Shown: positions 45,067 to 54,425, counted from the first letter of the stretch. The stretch: 64,000 nucleotides of DNA from Lysinibacillus sp. FSL M8-0337 (GCF_038593855.1 NZ_CP151996.1:2418001-2482000), one strand, 5' to 3'. The notes: generated by a model from the sequence alone, not told the origin. A program made the numbers and translations.

Positions 45067-45585
45067 TATATCCTCCCTGCGTATGTTTTTCTTTAAATGC
45101 GGTTTGAATTTCCCACATATTTAATTGTACTTCATCGTATTTGCGAAACCAACAATAATACCATTAATGGAAAAATATAGACAAGTTGTTATGTGAGAGT
45201 TAACAACACTATTCAACTAACCTGCATCGTTAGTTGAATAGCAACAATCTTTTAGAAAACAACCTATATTATTACATAGAAGTTTAAGAATTAGGCTTTA
45301 ATGTACAATTAATAATTGATATAAGCTCCTTTTAAATTACTGCAACATTAGATTGATTTAATGTTGTAGTAAATAGGGGCATCTGTGTTAAAAAAGAGGA
45401 TAGATAGAGCGAATTTATTTAAGCTCTTCTATCCCTTTAATTTCTATATATAATGTGTGATATTAAATTAGAATTAACTATTAATAATAGTTTCAGCTTA
45501 TAACTTGAATTCTAATAAAAAAGCTCACACCGTGCGTTTTATGCAAGTTGGAAAACTTTTGTTTGCTGCTAAATCCTACTAACTG
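45067..45585. other. Intergenic region with hairpins and right end of inserted element
   Basis: About 520 bases without a gene. It holds a palindrome with perfect 11-base arms ATTCAACTAAC/GTTAGTTGAAT (45212-45240), a second hairpin GTTGTTA/TAACAAC just before it, and the right terminal inverted repeat. The palindrome resembles in form the 26-bp repeats of the defence island but has a different core. Confidence 0.55.
45448..45536 (-). repeat. Right terminal inverted repeat
   Basis: Read on the minus strand it begins CGCACGGTGT, then AATTCAAGTTA after 15 bases, and ends with TCACACATTATAT. Partner of 43225-43314. Confidence 0.65.
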
Positions 45586-46065
45586 TCATTGTCTGCGTTC
45601 ATAAATTTGATATTGAAATGTGTAACCTTCAGGTGCTGTTTCTGGTTCTTGTGACGAAACTAAAACAAAATCATCTTCATATGTTGGGAAAAATGTATCC
45701 CCTTTAAAAGAATGATTAATTTTTGTAATGTATATGAGATCCGTTAGCTCCATAGATAGTCTAAAAATTTGTTCACCGCCAATAATCATGATTTCAGGAA
45801 CGTCCCCTGCTAATGCAAGAGCTTCCTCAATACTTGTCGCCGTCTCTATTCCATCCGCACGATAATTTGCATCACGTGTAACGACAATATTACGTCGCCC
45901 TGGTAGAGGTCGACCAATCGATTCAAATGTTTTACGACCCATAATCATAGGCTTGCCCATCGTTTTTTGCTTAAAATATTGTAAATCCCCCGGTAAATGC
46001 CACGGCATACCGTTTTCATAGCCAATAACATGGTTATGATCATGTGCTACTATTAATGAAATCAT
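45586..46065 (-). CDS. folA: Dihydrofolate reductase
   Basis: A 159-residue DHFR from the ATG at 46065 (GGAGGGG, then AAGT). MISLIVAHDHNHVIGYENGM, then PWHLPGDLQYFKQKTMGKPM, GRKTFESIGRPLPGRRNIVV and IIGGEQIF are the active-site and NADPH-binding motifs. It reduces dihydrofolate for thymidylate and purine synthesis and is the target of trimethoprim. In many Bacillales it follows thyA directly; here thyA lies 17.8 kb to the right on the same strand. Confidence 0.95.
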   Translation of the reverse strand: MISLIVAHDHNHVIGYENGMPWHLPGDLQYFKQKTMGKPMIMGRKTFESIGRPLPGRRNIVVTRDANYRADGIETATSIEEALALAGDVPEIMIIGGEQIFRLSMELTDLIYITKINHSFKGDTFFPTYEDDFVLVSSQEPETAPEGYTFQYQIYERRQ

Positions 46066-46238
46066 ACTTCCCCTCCAAGTTATATCCTTCATTCTATTAT
46101 AAACATATTTTTACTTTACTATCGGAATAATTCTGCTCATTATTAAAATAATTTTCTTAATTGATACTAAAACCTAGTAAAATTATAAGAATAGTTTATA
46201 ATAAAGATTAATACTTAAACGATTAAAGGATGATGATC

Positions 46239-47156
46239 ATGACACGTTTAACAAAAGAGGCTATTCGCTATATTCAAGAAACAGCTAGAACACCCCATTA
46301 TTATGAAATGACACCACAGGAAGCCAGATACGCACGTACAGTTCCAACATGGCAATCCGGCCATTCACCACAACTTGCTTCTATAGAAAATAAAAAAATA
46401 AGCGTGCGTGATGGCCAAGAAATTAATATTCGTATTTACATTCCGGAACAGGCAGAAAAATTACCCGTAATTATTTATTATCACGGTGGTGGCTGGGTAT
46501 TCGGCAATTTAGAATCCGCTGATGCTGGTTGTCGGCTACTTGCAGACAAAGCCCATGCCATTGTCGTATCCATTGATTATCGCTTAGCACCAGAATACCC
46601 ATTCCCAATACCTTTACACGATGCCTACGATGGCTTACTGTGGGTTTTTGATAACATTGCAACTTTTGGTGGTGATAATAGTCAATTATCAGTAGCTGGG
46701 GATAGTGCTGGGGGCAACTTAGCAACCGTTGTCAGCTATTTAGCTGCGACATTTAATGGCCCCAAAATTACTGCGCAAGCATTGATTTATCCTGTTGTAA
46801 ACCTTGATTTTTCGACGGCTTCTTATAATGCTTTTGGCGAACACTTTGGTTTGGATAAACAAGGGATGCAATGGTTTGCAGCGCAATATACGGAGACAAA
46901 CCATTTTATGAATCCACTTGTCTCCCCTTTGCATATTGAAGACTTTAGCGTTCTTCCCAAAACAATGATTATTGCAGCTGAAGCAGATGTACTCTACGAT
47001 GAAGGACTTGCTTACGCTCATAAATTAGCTGAAGCGGGCGTTTATGTCGAACATATTCACATGGCTGGTTTGATTCATAGTTATTTCAGTAAAATGGCAT
47101 TTTTTGAAGCAGCCACAATTGAAACAGTCGAAAAAATTGCGACATTCGTGAAATAA
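46239..47156 (+). CDS. Alpha/beta hydrolase, hormone-sensitive lipase family
   Basis: A 305-residue esterase from the ATG at 46239 (AAAGGA 8 bases upstream; earlier ATGs at 46230 and 46233 are too close). It has the oxyanion motif YYHGGGWVFGN, the nucleophile GDSAGGNLA, a late Asp in ADVLYDEG and His in LIHSYFS. Likely an ester hydrolase with an unknown natural substrate. The next gene on the same strand starts 62 bases later. Confidence 0.9.
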   Translation: MTRLTKEAIRYIQETARTPHYYEMTPQEARYARTVPTWQSGHSPQLASIENKKISVRDGQEINIRIYIPEQAEKLPVIIYYHGGGWVFGNLESADAGCRLLADKAHAIVVSIDYRLAPEYPFPIPLHDAYDGLLWVFDNIATFGGDNSQLSVAGDSAGGNLATVVSYLAATFNGPKITAQALIYPVVNLDFSTASYNAFGEHFGLDKQGMQWFAAQYTETNHFMNPLVSPLHIEDFSVLPKTMIIAAEADVLYDEGLAYAHKLAEAGVYVEHIHMAGLIHSYFSKMAFFEAATIETVEKIATFVK

Positions 47157-47218
47157 GTTTGTGTAATGACACTAAACAATGCGATAATAGAGCAAAATGT
47201 TTTTTAAAGGATGACAAC

Positions 47219-48415
47219 ATGACACAAACTATTGCATTACAAATTAACAATCAATTTGCAGGACCATTAAAAAAAGGTTATCCGCTAATTTCAAAAGATG
47301 CCGTTGATACACGTAAACTGCCTGCTGAAGAAGGAGCCCTACTTCGTCTGTTAGATATTCATAACCGCTTTATAGGGACAGGCTATTATGGTATCCAAAA
47401 TAAAGGCATTGGCTGGTTGTTGTCTACCGATGCTAATGAAGAAATTGACAAAACTTTTTTTGCAAAAAAAATTAAAAAGGCCGTTCAAAATCGTGAAGTA
47501 TTCTTTAATAATCCTGATACGACTGCTTTTCGTGTCTTTAACGGCGAGGGTGATGGCATCGGTGGTATGACAATTGACTTTTTCGATGGCTATTATATGG
47601 TGAGTTGGTATAGTGCTGGCATTTATTCATTTAAAGAGGTCATTTATGAGGCACTTTCAGAAACCGTAAACTTTAAAGCGATATATGAGAAAAAGCGTTT
47701 TGATAGTAAAGGACAATATATCGAACAAGACGATTTTGTAATGGGCACACCTGGTGAGTTTCCACTAATCGTGAAGGAAAATGGTATGAATTACGCTGTC
47801 CATTTAAATGATGGTGCTATGACAGGTATTTTCCTCGACCAGCGTGACGTACGATTTGCTATTCGTGAACGCTATTCAAACGCTAAAACTGTGTTAAACA
47901 CATTCTCGTATACAGGTGCGTTTTCTGTAGCAGCGGCACTAGGTGGAGCTACGAAAACGACAAGTGTCGATGTAGCCAAACGCAGTTTAGCCAAAACTAT
48001 CGAGCAATTTAGTGTCAATCAAATTGACTATGAAGCACAGGATATTAAAGTAATGGATGTATTCCATTATTTCAAATATGCGCAACGCCATCAGTTGAAA
48101 TTTGATCTTGTTGTATTAGATCCTCCTAGCTTTGCTCGAACAAAACAAATTACGTTCTCAACTGCTAAAGACTATCCTAAGCTATTAAAAGATGCAATCG
48201 AGATTACTGAAAAAAATGGTATTATTGTGGCTTCTACAAATAATGCAAGCTTTGGTATGAAAAAGTTTAAAGGCTTTATCGATCAAGCGTTTAAAGAAAC
48301 GAATATTCGTTATAAAATCGTTGAAGAATATGGTTTACCAAAGGATTTCCGTGTACCACGTGAGCATCCTGAATTTAATTACTTAAAAGTTGTTTTTATT
48401 CAGAAGCTAAACTAA
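47219..48415 (+). CDS. Class I SAM-dependent rRNA methyltransferase (RlmI-like)
   Basis: A 398-residue protein from the ATG at 47219 (AAAGG 8 bases upstream). The N-terminal PUA-like domain (about 1-75) is followed by a Rossmann methyltransferase: FRVFNGEGDGIGGMTIDFFD, TGIFLDQRDVR, VLNTFSYTGAFSVAAALGGA (SAM motif) and the PPxF catalytic motif LVVLDPPSFART. This is the RlmI/YwbD type that makes m5C in 23S rRNA. A double terminator follows. Confidence 0.88.
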   Translation: MTQTIALQINNQFAGPLKKGYPLISKDAVDTRKLPAEEGALLRLLDIHNRFIGTGYYGIQNKGIGWLLSTDANEEIDKTFFAKKIKKAVQNREVFFNNPDTTAFRVFNGEGDGIGGMTIDFFDGYYMVSWYSAGIYSFKEVIYEALSETVNFKAIYEKKRFDSKGQYIEQDDFVMGTPGEFPLIVKENGMNYAVHLNDGAMTGIFLDQRDVRFAIRERYSNAKTVLNTFSYTGAFSVAAALGGATKTTSVDVAKRSLAKTIEQFSVNQIDYEAQDIKVMDVFHYFKYAQRHQLKFDLVVLDPPSFARTKQITFSTAKDYPKLLKDAIEITEKNGIIVASTNNASFGMKKFKGFIDQAFKETNIRYKIVEEYGLPKDFRVPREHPEFNYLKVVFIQKLN

Positions 48416-48418
48416 AAA

Positions 48419-48490
48419 GAGTGACTTAAGTAAAGTCACTCACAGAGCTGTAGACAAAGTCGATTATTTCACCTTTGTCTACTATTTTTT
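48419..48490 (+). terminator. Tandem hairpins with terminator tail
   Basis: GAGTGACTT/AAGTCACTC (48419-48441), then GTAGACAAAG/CTTTGTCTAC (48450-48482) followed by a T-run. Confidence 0.8.
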
Positions 48491-48507
48491 CTTAAATCAA
48501 GCTTCCA

Positions 48508-48753
48508 TTACTTTGTTAAAAAAACGAAAAGATAACCTAAAAACATTAGGATAAAAAAGCTAAAGAATGTGAGGATATTCCCAATAATTAAAATTTTTGA
48601 TTTAACATAAACAGATAAGGCAATACCTACTGCGGAGAAAACAAACGTGAAAATCCAGAAAAATGATGCTTTTTGAAACACTATATTAGGTACCCAAAGT
48701 AATAAAGAAATTATAATCATACTAGTAGCTAAAACTTTCACCATTTTAACCAT
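48508..48753 (-). CDS. Small membrane protein next to phospholipase-like gene
   Basis: An 81-residue, very hydrophobic protein with three probable membrane helices (VLATSMIIISLLLWVPNIVF, then FWIFTFVFSAVGIALSVYV, then IGNILTFFSFFILMFLGYLF). It starts 3 bases after the stop of the secreted phospholipase-like gene, so the two form an operon. A protective (immunity) or export role is possible by position only. I do not recognise the family. Confidence 0.65.
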   Translation of the reverse strand: MVKMVKVLATSMIIISLLLWVPNIVFQKASFFWIFTFVFSAVGIALSVYVKSKILIIGNILTFFSFFILMFLGYLFVFLTK

Positions 48754-48756
48754 TCC

Positions 48757-49287
48757 CTAATTCAATGGATTACATAGTGTATTACTAAAATATAATTTTA
48801 TTGCAGCTGCAGCTATTTTTTCTTTGAGTCCCATTCTATGAAAATTTCTATTTATATAAGCGACAAGCTCCCAATCACAAGAACAACTAAAATAACCTTT
48901 ATCTTCATAGCACTTATCATGTATTTGACAACCTCTATCTAATACATCTTGTGGCGTACCAGAACCATGCCCAGGACCACACCAATTTCCCCAAATAGGT
49001 ATCCCTTTTTTAGTATTCATTGTATTGTTTGCTTGATAGTTCGTATAACTATTACTAATGTGATTCACCATCATACTAATTTCTATGTATTCTTCTGCTA
49101 AACCATCTGATTTTACTTTTTCAATATTAACAAATGGTTTTCTGTCTTGATAATAAATGTAAGCTCCTAACTGTTCTTCAGCATTTAAAAGTTCTTCATC
49201 TGACATTGCAAAAGCTTTTGTACCTCCCCCCAAAAAAACTGAAGAAACTAAAACCAAAGTTACAAAGATAGAAACAATTCTTTTCAT
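48757..49287 (-). CDS. Secreted phospholipase A2-like protein
   Basis: A 176-residue protein with a signal peptide (KRIVSIFVTLVLVSSVFLGG, then TKAFA cleavage region). The C-terminal half carries the PLA2 signature WCGPGHGSGTPQDVLDRGCQ followed by IHDKCYEDKGYFSCSCD, giving the calcium loop and the HD catalytic pair, with cysteines placed for disulfides. It would cleave phospholipids outside the cell. AAAGGAG precedes the ATG. It is first in a two-gene unit with a small membrane protein. Confidence 0.82.
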   Translation of the reverse strand: MKRIVSIFVTLVLVSSVFLGGGTKAFAMSDEELLNAEEQLGAYIYYQDRKPFVNIEKVKSDGLAEEYIEISMMVNHISNSYTNYQANNTMNTKKGIPIWGNWCGPGHGSGTPQDVLDRGCQIHDKCYEDKGYFSCSCDWELVAYINRNFHRMGLKEKIAAAAIKLYFSNTLCNPLN

Positions 49288-49686
49288 CTAATCTTAGCTC
49301 CTTTCCAAATTTTATTCAGCAAAAAAAATAAGTTTTGACTCAACATCCAAAAGCAAGAGTGAAAGTATAAGTTTTATTTTTAATCAGAGTGGAATTCAAA
49401 TGGTAGAAAAAAACAGCAGGAACAATATTTAATTTTATTAAGTTGATAGTAAAACTCTTTATAATACTATTGAACAACAAATTATATGTATATTTTATTA
49501 AATAATCTAAAATTTCTCAATACTAAAGGGTGCACTTTTTATGACGCACATTTCAGTAAAAATAAAAGTGTTAGACCACCCTTTTTTCAGTCAATCTAAC
49601 ACTTTTTTTCGAGCCATATAGACGCCGTTATCAACAATTATTACTCGGATGGGGCTGTAATATATTCTCCGTGAGTAAAGACACTT
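49288..49686. other. Intergenic region with repeated-type terminator
   Basis: About 400 bases without a gene. Contains the hairpin AAAAGTGTTAGA/TCTAACACTTTT (49564-49606), related to those at 38444 and 52507. The arrangement fits a terminator for a plus-strand transcript or a bidirectional one. Confidence 0.6.
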
Positions 49687-50535
49687 CTAGACAGAATCAA
49701 TTTGTTGATTTTCTAAACTTTTACTATTTGGCATCGGTTCTATTATTCGCGGTCTTACTGCTTTGTACCATTGTAAGCAAAGGATGAAAATTATCATCGC
49801 ATCAATTACATCTCCACCATAATACATAACCATACTTCCGATTTCTGCTTGTGCGATTGGCACACCTTCAGGGGGATGTGCATAAATATATTTTGATAAT
49901 ATTCCATGTCCTGCCAATGCAATAATTAAAATGATTGCTCTGTAAATAAAGGATTTTCTGTGAAACACAGGATCAACATAAAGTACGGAAATCGTAAATA
50001 CATACCCTGCTAGAAATACATGTAAATGGACAACTAAATGTAAGAGACTATTACCATGCATAAGTGCATATAGGTTAGTCGTGTATAATAACCAAAGCCC
50101 CCCGATATTTAGTAAAATCGCAACTATTGGATGTGTAAGTATACGGAGAGGTCCGCTTTTTAGTATTTTGGTAAGTGCACGTGCTAATGAAGTACTCAAA
50201 GTTCTTAGTAAAAGTGTCATAGGTGCTGCCATCACAATAAGCAATGGGGCTAACATTCCTAAAAGTAAATGACTCACCATATGTGCTGTAAAATCCATCA
50301 TTGCACGATTTGCTAAAGGCCCAACAACGGCAATAACCGCTAATATTATTCCCAAAACAAAACATACAATGCGATAAAGTGGCCACGTTTTATAATGACG
50401 ATTCGTAATAACCACAGCACTTATATACATTATTAATAAAATACTAAATAACAATAAAAAAAATAGTTGTACAGAATCATGTAGAAAACTATACTGATTC
50501 ATCTCCGCAATATGATTACTATGCTTAGCGCTCAT
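49687..50535 (-). CDS. ctaG: Cytochrome c oxidase assembly factor CtaG (caa3 type)
   Basis: A 282-residue protein with about seven membrane helices. It shows the family's His-rich conserved sites (MMDFTAHMVSHLLLGMLAPL, LLHLVVHLHVFLAGYVF, IILIIALAGHGILSKYI). CtaG is needed to build the CuA/caa3 oxidase in Bacillus. It overlaps the DUF2243 gene by 11 bases; the pair is common in Bacillales. No oxidase genes lie near, so this may be a stand-alone copy. Confidence 0.88.
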   Translation of the reverse strand: MSAKHSNHIAEMNQYSFLHDSVQLFFLLLFSILLIMYISAVVITNRHYKTWPLYRIVCFVLGIILAVIAVVGPLANRAMMDFTAHMVSHLLLGMLAPLLIVMAAPMTLLLRTLSTSLARALTKILKSGPLRILTHPIVAILLNIGGLWLLYTTNLYALMHGNSLLHLVVHLHVFLAGYVFTISVLYVDPVFHRKSFIYRAIILIIALAGHGILSKYIYAHPPEGVPIAQAEIGSMVMYYGGDVIDAMIIFILCLQWYKAVRPRIIEPMPNSKSLENQQIDSV

Positions 50536-51040
50536 AAGATGTAACCTTAGGTATGTGATAAGTGTTTTTAGTACGGATAGTAAGATAAATCCCTATAATG
50601 AGTAGTATTGCAGCAAGAATATTCCAAATTAAATCATATGTTATTACATTTTCTACATACCTTATCTGATGTATCCGCATTAACTTATGTTGAATAATAC
50701 CATCATATAATTGAAACCCTCCTGCGCCTAAAAATACACCACCTAGCCATCTTGCAAACCTTAGTCCATTTTTACGACGTAAATCTGCAAATAAAAATAA
50801 ACCTGCAATTGTCGCAAACCAACTAAATGCGTGGAAAAAGCCGTCCGATATTAAACCAATTTCAGTTGTCGATTTATCGTAAAAGTGATGCCAGCGTAAT
50901 AGTTGGTGAAAAAATGTTTCATCAATAAATGCTACTAATCCTATACCGAAAAGAAACCCTGACCAGACATTTCGCTGTGCGTAAGGATGTCCATTTTTTA
51001 GCATTGAACGATTATTCTCATCATGTTTTTTTATAATCAT
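50525..51040 (-). CDS. DUF2243 membrane protein
   Basis: A 171-residue protein with four membrane segments. Conserved FGIGLVAFIDETFFHQLLRW, then SDGFFHAFSWFATIAG and GAGGFQLYDGIIQHKLMRIH carry many His residues, which suggests heme or metal binding. This matches DUF2243, often found with ctaG. It overlaps ctaG's start, so translation is coupled. Confidence 0.85.
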   Translation of the reverse strand: MIIKKHDENNRSMLKNGHPYAQRNVWSGFLFGIGLVAFIDETFFHQLLRWHHFYDKSTTEIGLISDGFFHAFSWFATIAGLFLFADLRRKNGLRFARWLGGVFLGAGGFQLYDGIIQHKLMRIHQIRYVENVITYDLIWNILAAILLIIGIYLTIRTKNTYHIPKVTSYER

Positions 51041-51169
51041 TCCTTCTTTCTCTAATAGTTTGTGTTATTATTCCCTAATGTCACAGCGATTACACCTCAG
51101 TACAAATGAAATGAATGATTTGGCACTAATAAAAGCCCCTAAAATCTTTAAGCTTTAGGGACCTATCAC

Positions 51170-52009
51170 TTAATTCTGATAATACTTAGGCAGAGCAATT
51201 TGATTGAAATCATTCACTAAATTTCGCAGTGCTTCACTCAATTCGTCACCAACCATTGGTAAACCATGACCAGTAATCATTACATTAGGCTTTAATGCTG
51301 CTAACTTTTCAACTGACTCTTTGGCAGCAGACCAATCAGTTGTAAAATATTGAGGCGGTCCACTTATCTCTTTTTGTTGCGTCAGCACTTTATAAAGTGA
51401 CTCTTGTTTTACCGTAACAAAAGCATCCCCAACAATTAGTGTGCGATCTTCCTCTCTAAATAAAGATAGATGTCCTGGTGTATGTCCTGGCGTGTGAATC
51501 CAACGAAAACCAGGCATATAAGGAATGCTACCATCAGCAGGAATTTCTTTTATATTTCCCCCTAAATTAATCGCTTCATGTGGAAAAAAAGGTGACATTT
51601 TCGCTACCCACCCATTGCTAACAGCAGGGTCTGGATTTGGATAGTTTTGTTTTCCAGTTAAATAGGGAAGTTCTAAACGATGTGCATAGACAGGTACATG
51701 CCAATGCTTTATTAATTCAATAATACTTCCAACATGATCAAAATGTCCGTGTGTCAAAATTATTGCTTTAGGCTGACAATCATCGCCAAACCGCTCTTCA
51801 ACTACGGAAATAATCTCCTCTGCACTTTTTGGCATGCCAGCATCAATTAATACAAATTCATTCGTATGTGGATACCCGTATAGCACGATATTGACAATTT
51901 GAACTGTATACATATATACATCATCTAATACTTCTATTCCAACTCCACTTCTAACAGATGTAGCAGGAATATATTTATAATCTTCTCCATAGTTTAAATT
52001 TTCCTCCAT
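51170..52009 (-). CDS. MBL-fold metallo-hydrolase
   Basis: A 279-residue protein from the ATG at 52009 (GAAGGTGG upstream). It carries the metallo-beta-lactamase motif LTHGHFDHVGS, HTPGHTPGHLSLF, VGDAF and a late MITGHGLP, giving a complete two-metal site. Likely a hydrolase of the glyoxalase II or lactonase type; the substrate cannot be told. A terminator (CCCTAAA/TTTAGGG, 51135-51160) follows. Confidence 0.88.
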   Translation of the reverse strand: MEENLNYGEDYKYIPATSVRSGVGIEVLDDVYMYTVQIVNIVLYGYPHTNEFVLIDAGMPKSAEEIISVVEERFGDDCQPKAIILTHGHFDHVGSIIELIKHWHVPVYAHRLELPYLTGKQNYPNPDPAVSNGWVAKMSPFFPHEAINLGGNIKEIPADGSIPYMPGFRWIHTPGHTPGHLSLFREEDRTLIVGDAFVTVKQESLYKVLTQQKEISGPPQYFTTDWSAAKESVEKLAALKPNVMITGHGLPMVGDELSEALRNLVNDFNQIALPKYYQN

Positions 52010-52208
52010 AATAACCACCTTCTCTTATATTTTTCTTTTCGTAACAGTTACCATCATTAAAAATCGTTTGTTACTCTTTCATCATGTCTATGCATGATTT
52101 TAAGTATAGAAAGACAAGAAAAAGACAAAATATAAGTTCGTAGTGTTTCACTACTTATAGGGCTGCTGAGAGAAATCAAAGCAGCTTTTTGTTATTTTTC
52201 CCTATATT

Positions 52209-52412
52209 TCAAGTCATCAATTTTTCCATAATAGCCCAAACTTTATTGTATGATGAATGGAATCGTTTTTTATCATTTTGAATTCCACGCCTTACTAAAC
52301 GAAATCCTCTTGCTTCAAGATCTGCAATAGCAACATCTAACTCCTTATTATTTTTCCGCTGTATTGGTGGTAATCGAAACACACCATTTTGTGCTGATAA
52401 ACGATTAAACAT
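52209..52412 (-). CDS. Small conserved-looking hypothetical protein
   Basis: A 67-residue basic protein with AGGGG before the ATG. It contains KELDVAIADLEARGFRLVRR, then a lysine-rich end (KKRFHSSYNKVWAIMEKLMT). No signal peptide or membrane segment. I do not recognise it. Confidence 0.6.
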   Translation of the reverse strand: MFNRLSAQNGVFRLPPIQRKNNKELDVAIADLEARGFRLVRRGIQNDKKRFHSSYNKVWAIMEKLMT

Positions 52413-52506
52413 TTCTACATCCCCTTAAAATGTAATCGACTTATCGTGAGCACATGGCATACGTTTTATTCAACTAAGCTGTCGGTATATATGTCCAATT
52501 TAAGAA

Positions 52507-52540
52507 AAAGTGTTAAATTGACATCAGTCAATCTAACACT
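52507..52540. terminator. Hairpin of the GTGTTAGA family
   Basis: Arms AAGTGTTAAATTGAC/GTCAATCTAACACTT (one mismatch) without a long T-run; it lies 100 bases past the nitrite-reductase-like gene. Confidence 0.55.
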
Positions 52541-52642
52541 TAATTACAAGTTGCTTCCCACTCTTCGCTCCATAGGCTATATCTATAATTATAGATAGCG
52601 ATACGGTCATCGCATACAAACTATGTCATGGATAGCCTTACT

Positions 52643-53317
52643 TTATTTCACATTATGCATTGTTTGCCAATATTCGGCGGTATTCGTTCTGCGATAAAAT
52701 TTATAGAAAGGCTCATTTGGACGTGCATGTTGTTGATAAAGCGCAATAATATGCTGTAAAAAGTTTGCTATTTTTTGCACCGAAACGCCTTTAGCAAATA
52801 ATGTCCCCGCCTGTGCTTTTGCCCCCACTGGAATAGCCCCTAAATAAACATCGAAGCTATCTTTTTGATAGACAAGTCCAATATCATCATAGACAGCATT
52901 ATAGCAAGCTGACGCACAGCCATTGACATTTAACCGCAATGTTGATGGCACCTTTTGTCCCTGCAACTCAATGTATAATTGTTCTGCAATCTCGGCCACT
53001 TCCATTCGCTCTCCATCACAAAAATCACAAGCCTTGAACGCAACAATGGAGCCTGATGGTGAAATATATAAGCCCACTTCTTGCAGTTCACTTATAACGT
53101 CTTGAACTGTTCGCGTAGGAATGGACAACAATATACAATAGGATGCTGAATATTTAATGGCTCCACTGTCCCCTACGACTTCTGCTATTTTTTGAAATTG
53201 CTCGGGTGTATAATGTTTATTAATAATACCCGGACTTACTGCGAGACGAGTAAATTGACCATCTATATTTAATTTTTCAAATGTACGTTCTGGTATATTT
53301 GAACGAAATGCATTCAT
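52643..53317 (-). CDS. Nitrite/sulfite reductase-like siroheme-Fe4S4 protein
   Basis: A 224-residue protein that is about half the length of a full reductase: one ferredoxin-like half (LAVSPGIINKHYTPEQFQKI) and the cluster motif FKACDFCDGER ... NVNGCASACYNAV, giving four Cys. Such short NirA/NirB-like proteins bind siroheme or a similar tetrapyrrole. It follows the BtuF-like gene by 38 bases under a cobalamin riboswitch, so it may act in corrinoid or tetrapyrrole handling. Confidence 0.7.
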   Translation of the reverse strand: MNAFRSNIPERTFEKLNIDGQFTRLAVSPGIINKHYTPEQFQKIAEVVGDSGAIKYSASYCILLSIPTRTVQDVISELQEVGLYISPSGSIVAFKACDFCDGERMEVAEIAEQLYIELQGQKVPSTLRLNVNGCASACYNAVYDDIGLVYQKDSFDVYLGAIPVGAKAQAGTLFAKGVSVQKIANFLQHIIALYQQHARPNEPFYKFYRRTNTAEYWQTMHNVK

Positions 53318-53355
53318 TTTTTATTCTCCTTAAATCTCGCTAGTCTCTAAAGTTA

Positions 53356-54351
53356 TTAAAAATTTTCTGGATAGAATCCTTTAGCCAAAATTTTGATAGC
53401 CTCTGCCGCACGAACCCCTTCTGAAGCAGCTGAAAGCGGTAATATAACAAAACGCTCATTGTGCACAGCATCTGTTTCCTTTAATGCAGGATCATTTTTC
53501 AGGAAATGTATTTTGTCTTCAGCACTTTGAGAACCATAATCAATCACGACAATTACCTCCGGGTTGCGTTCTACTGTATCTTCTTTTGAGACAGTTGTCC
53601 ATCCAGATTCAACTTCACCAAAAATGTTTTTACCACCAGCGACAGTGACAAGCTCATTCATAAAATTTTGAGCAGCAGTAAAGACTTCCTTATCCCCACT
53701 ATCATAGACAAGCACACGTAGCTCCTTTTCTCCTTGCGGTAACTTTGCACGCACTGCATCAACATCTTTTGTCATTTGATCGACTAATGCCTCTCCTCGA
53801 TCTTCAACACGGAAAATTTTTGCGATATTGCGAATATCCATAAAAATATCATCTAGCGTCGGTTTCGTTATACTTGAAGAATGATGTAAATATGTGTGGA
53901 TACCAAGTGTCTCTAATTCTTCTGGTGTACCAACACCCTTTTCACTAAAGCCACTTTTCCATCCAGCGTATAAAAAATCGGCTTCACTATCTATCACTTG
54001 TTCTTTTGTTGGGTACTGCTCTGCTATTACTGGTACTTTATCGTAGGCAGCTTGTAAAGGTTCATAAATTTTATCATCTAAATAGGCTGTACCAACCATT
54101 GAATCTTCTAAGCCTAAAGCTAACATAATTTCCGTTACATGCTGATTTAAACTAATCGCCTTTTTTGGTGCCTCTGTATAAACTTGTGTAGTACCATTAT
54201 TGTCAATGGTTACTTCTGTCGCCTCGCTTTGTGCAGGGTCGATATGCTCACTTTGTGTAGCACTTTCCGAGTTGTCTTTCGCACTACAAGCTCCTAAAAT
54301 GCTTATAATCGCAATGGCAACAACTAGCCACATGCCTTTCCATTTGTTCAT
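53356..54351 (-). CDS. ABC transporter substrate-binding lipoprotein, BtuF-like
   Basis: A 331-residue lipoprotein (lipobox LGAC near residue 19-22) with the periplasmic-binding fold of class III: EAPKKAISLNQHVTEIMLAL, VPVIAEQYPTKEQVIDSEAD, and a late NPEVIVVIDYGSQ. It lies directly downstream of a cobalamin riboswitch, so vitamin B12 or a precursor is the likely ligand. Members of the same family also bind iron-siderophores. No permease or ATPase gene is beside it. Confidence 0.82.
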   Translation of the reverse strand: MNKWKGMWLVVAIAIISILGACSAKDNSESATQSEHIDPAQSEATEVTIDNNGTTQVYTEAPKKAISLNQHVTEIMLALGLEDSMVGTAYLDDKIYEPLQAAYDKVPVIAEQYPTKEQVIDSEADFLYAGWKSGFSEKGVGTPEELETLGIHTYLHHSSSITKPTLDDIFMDIRNIAKIFRVEDRGEALVDQMTKDVDAVRAKLPQGEKELRVLVYDSGDKEVFTAAQNFMNELVTVAGGKNIFGEVESGWTTVSKEDTVERNPEVIVVIDYGSQSAEDKIHFLKNDPALKETDAVHNERFVILPLSAASEGVRAAEAIKILAKGFYPENF

Positions 54352-54425
54352 GGTTCCATTTCTCCTTTAATTATGTAATTGGATTTGTATAGGAAGAAAT
54401 TAATGATTTCCTTGCTACTAGCACA

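Larger units (their letters stand above)
43225..45536. mobile_element. 2.3-kb transposon-like insertion with ~90-bp imperfect terminal inverted repeats
   Basis: The two ends match as inverted repeats in register: outer CGCACGGTGT (43225-43234 and the complement at 45527-45536), middle AATTCAAGTTA (43245 and 45501-45511), inner TCACACATTATAT (43302-43314 and 45448-45460). The total lengths are 90 and 89 bases. Inside are an HTH gene, a broken accessory ORF and a DUF1963 gene, but no transposase that I recognise. It lies exactly between the hemolysin III pseudogene and folA. No clear target duplication was seen. It is probably a non-autonomous or decayed transposon carrying cargo. Confidence 0.65.
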
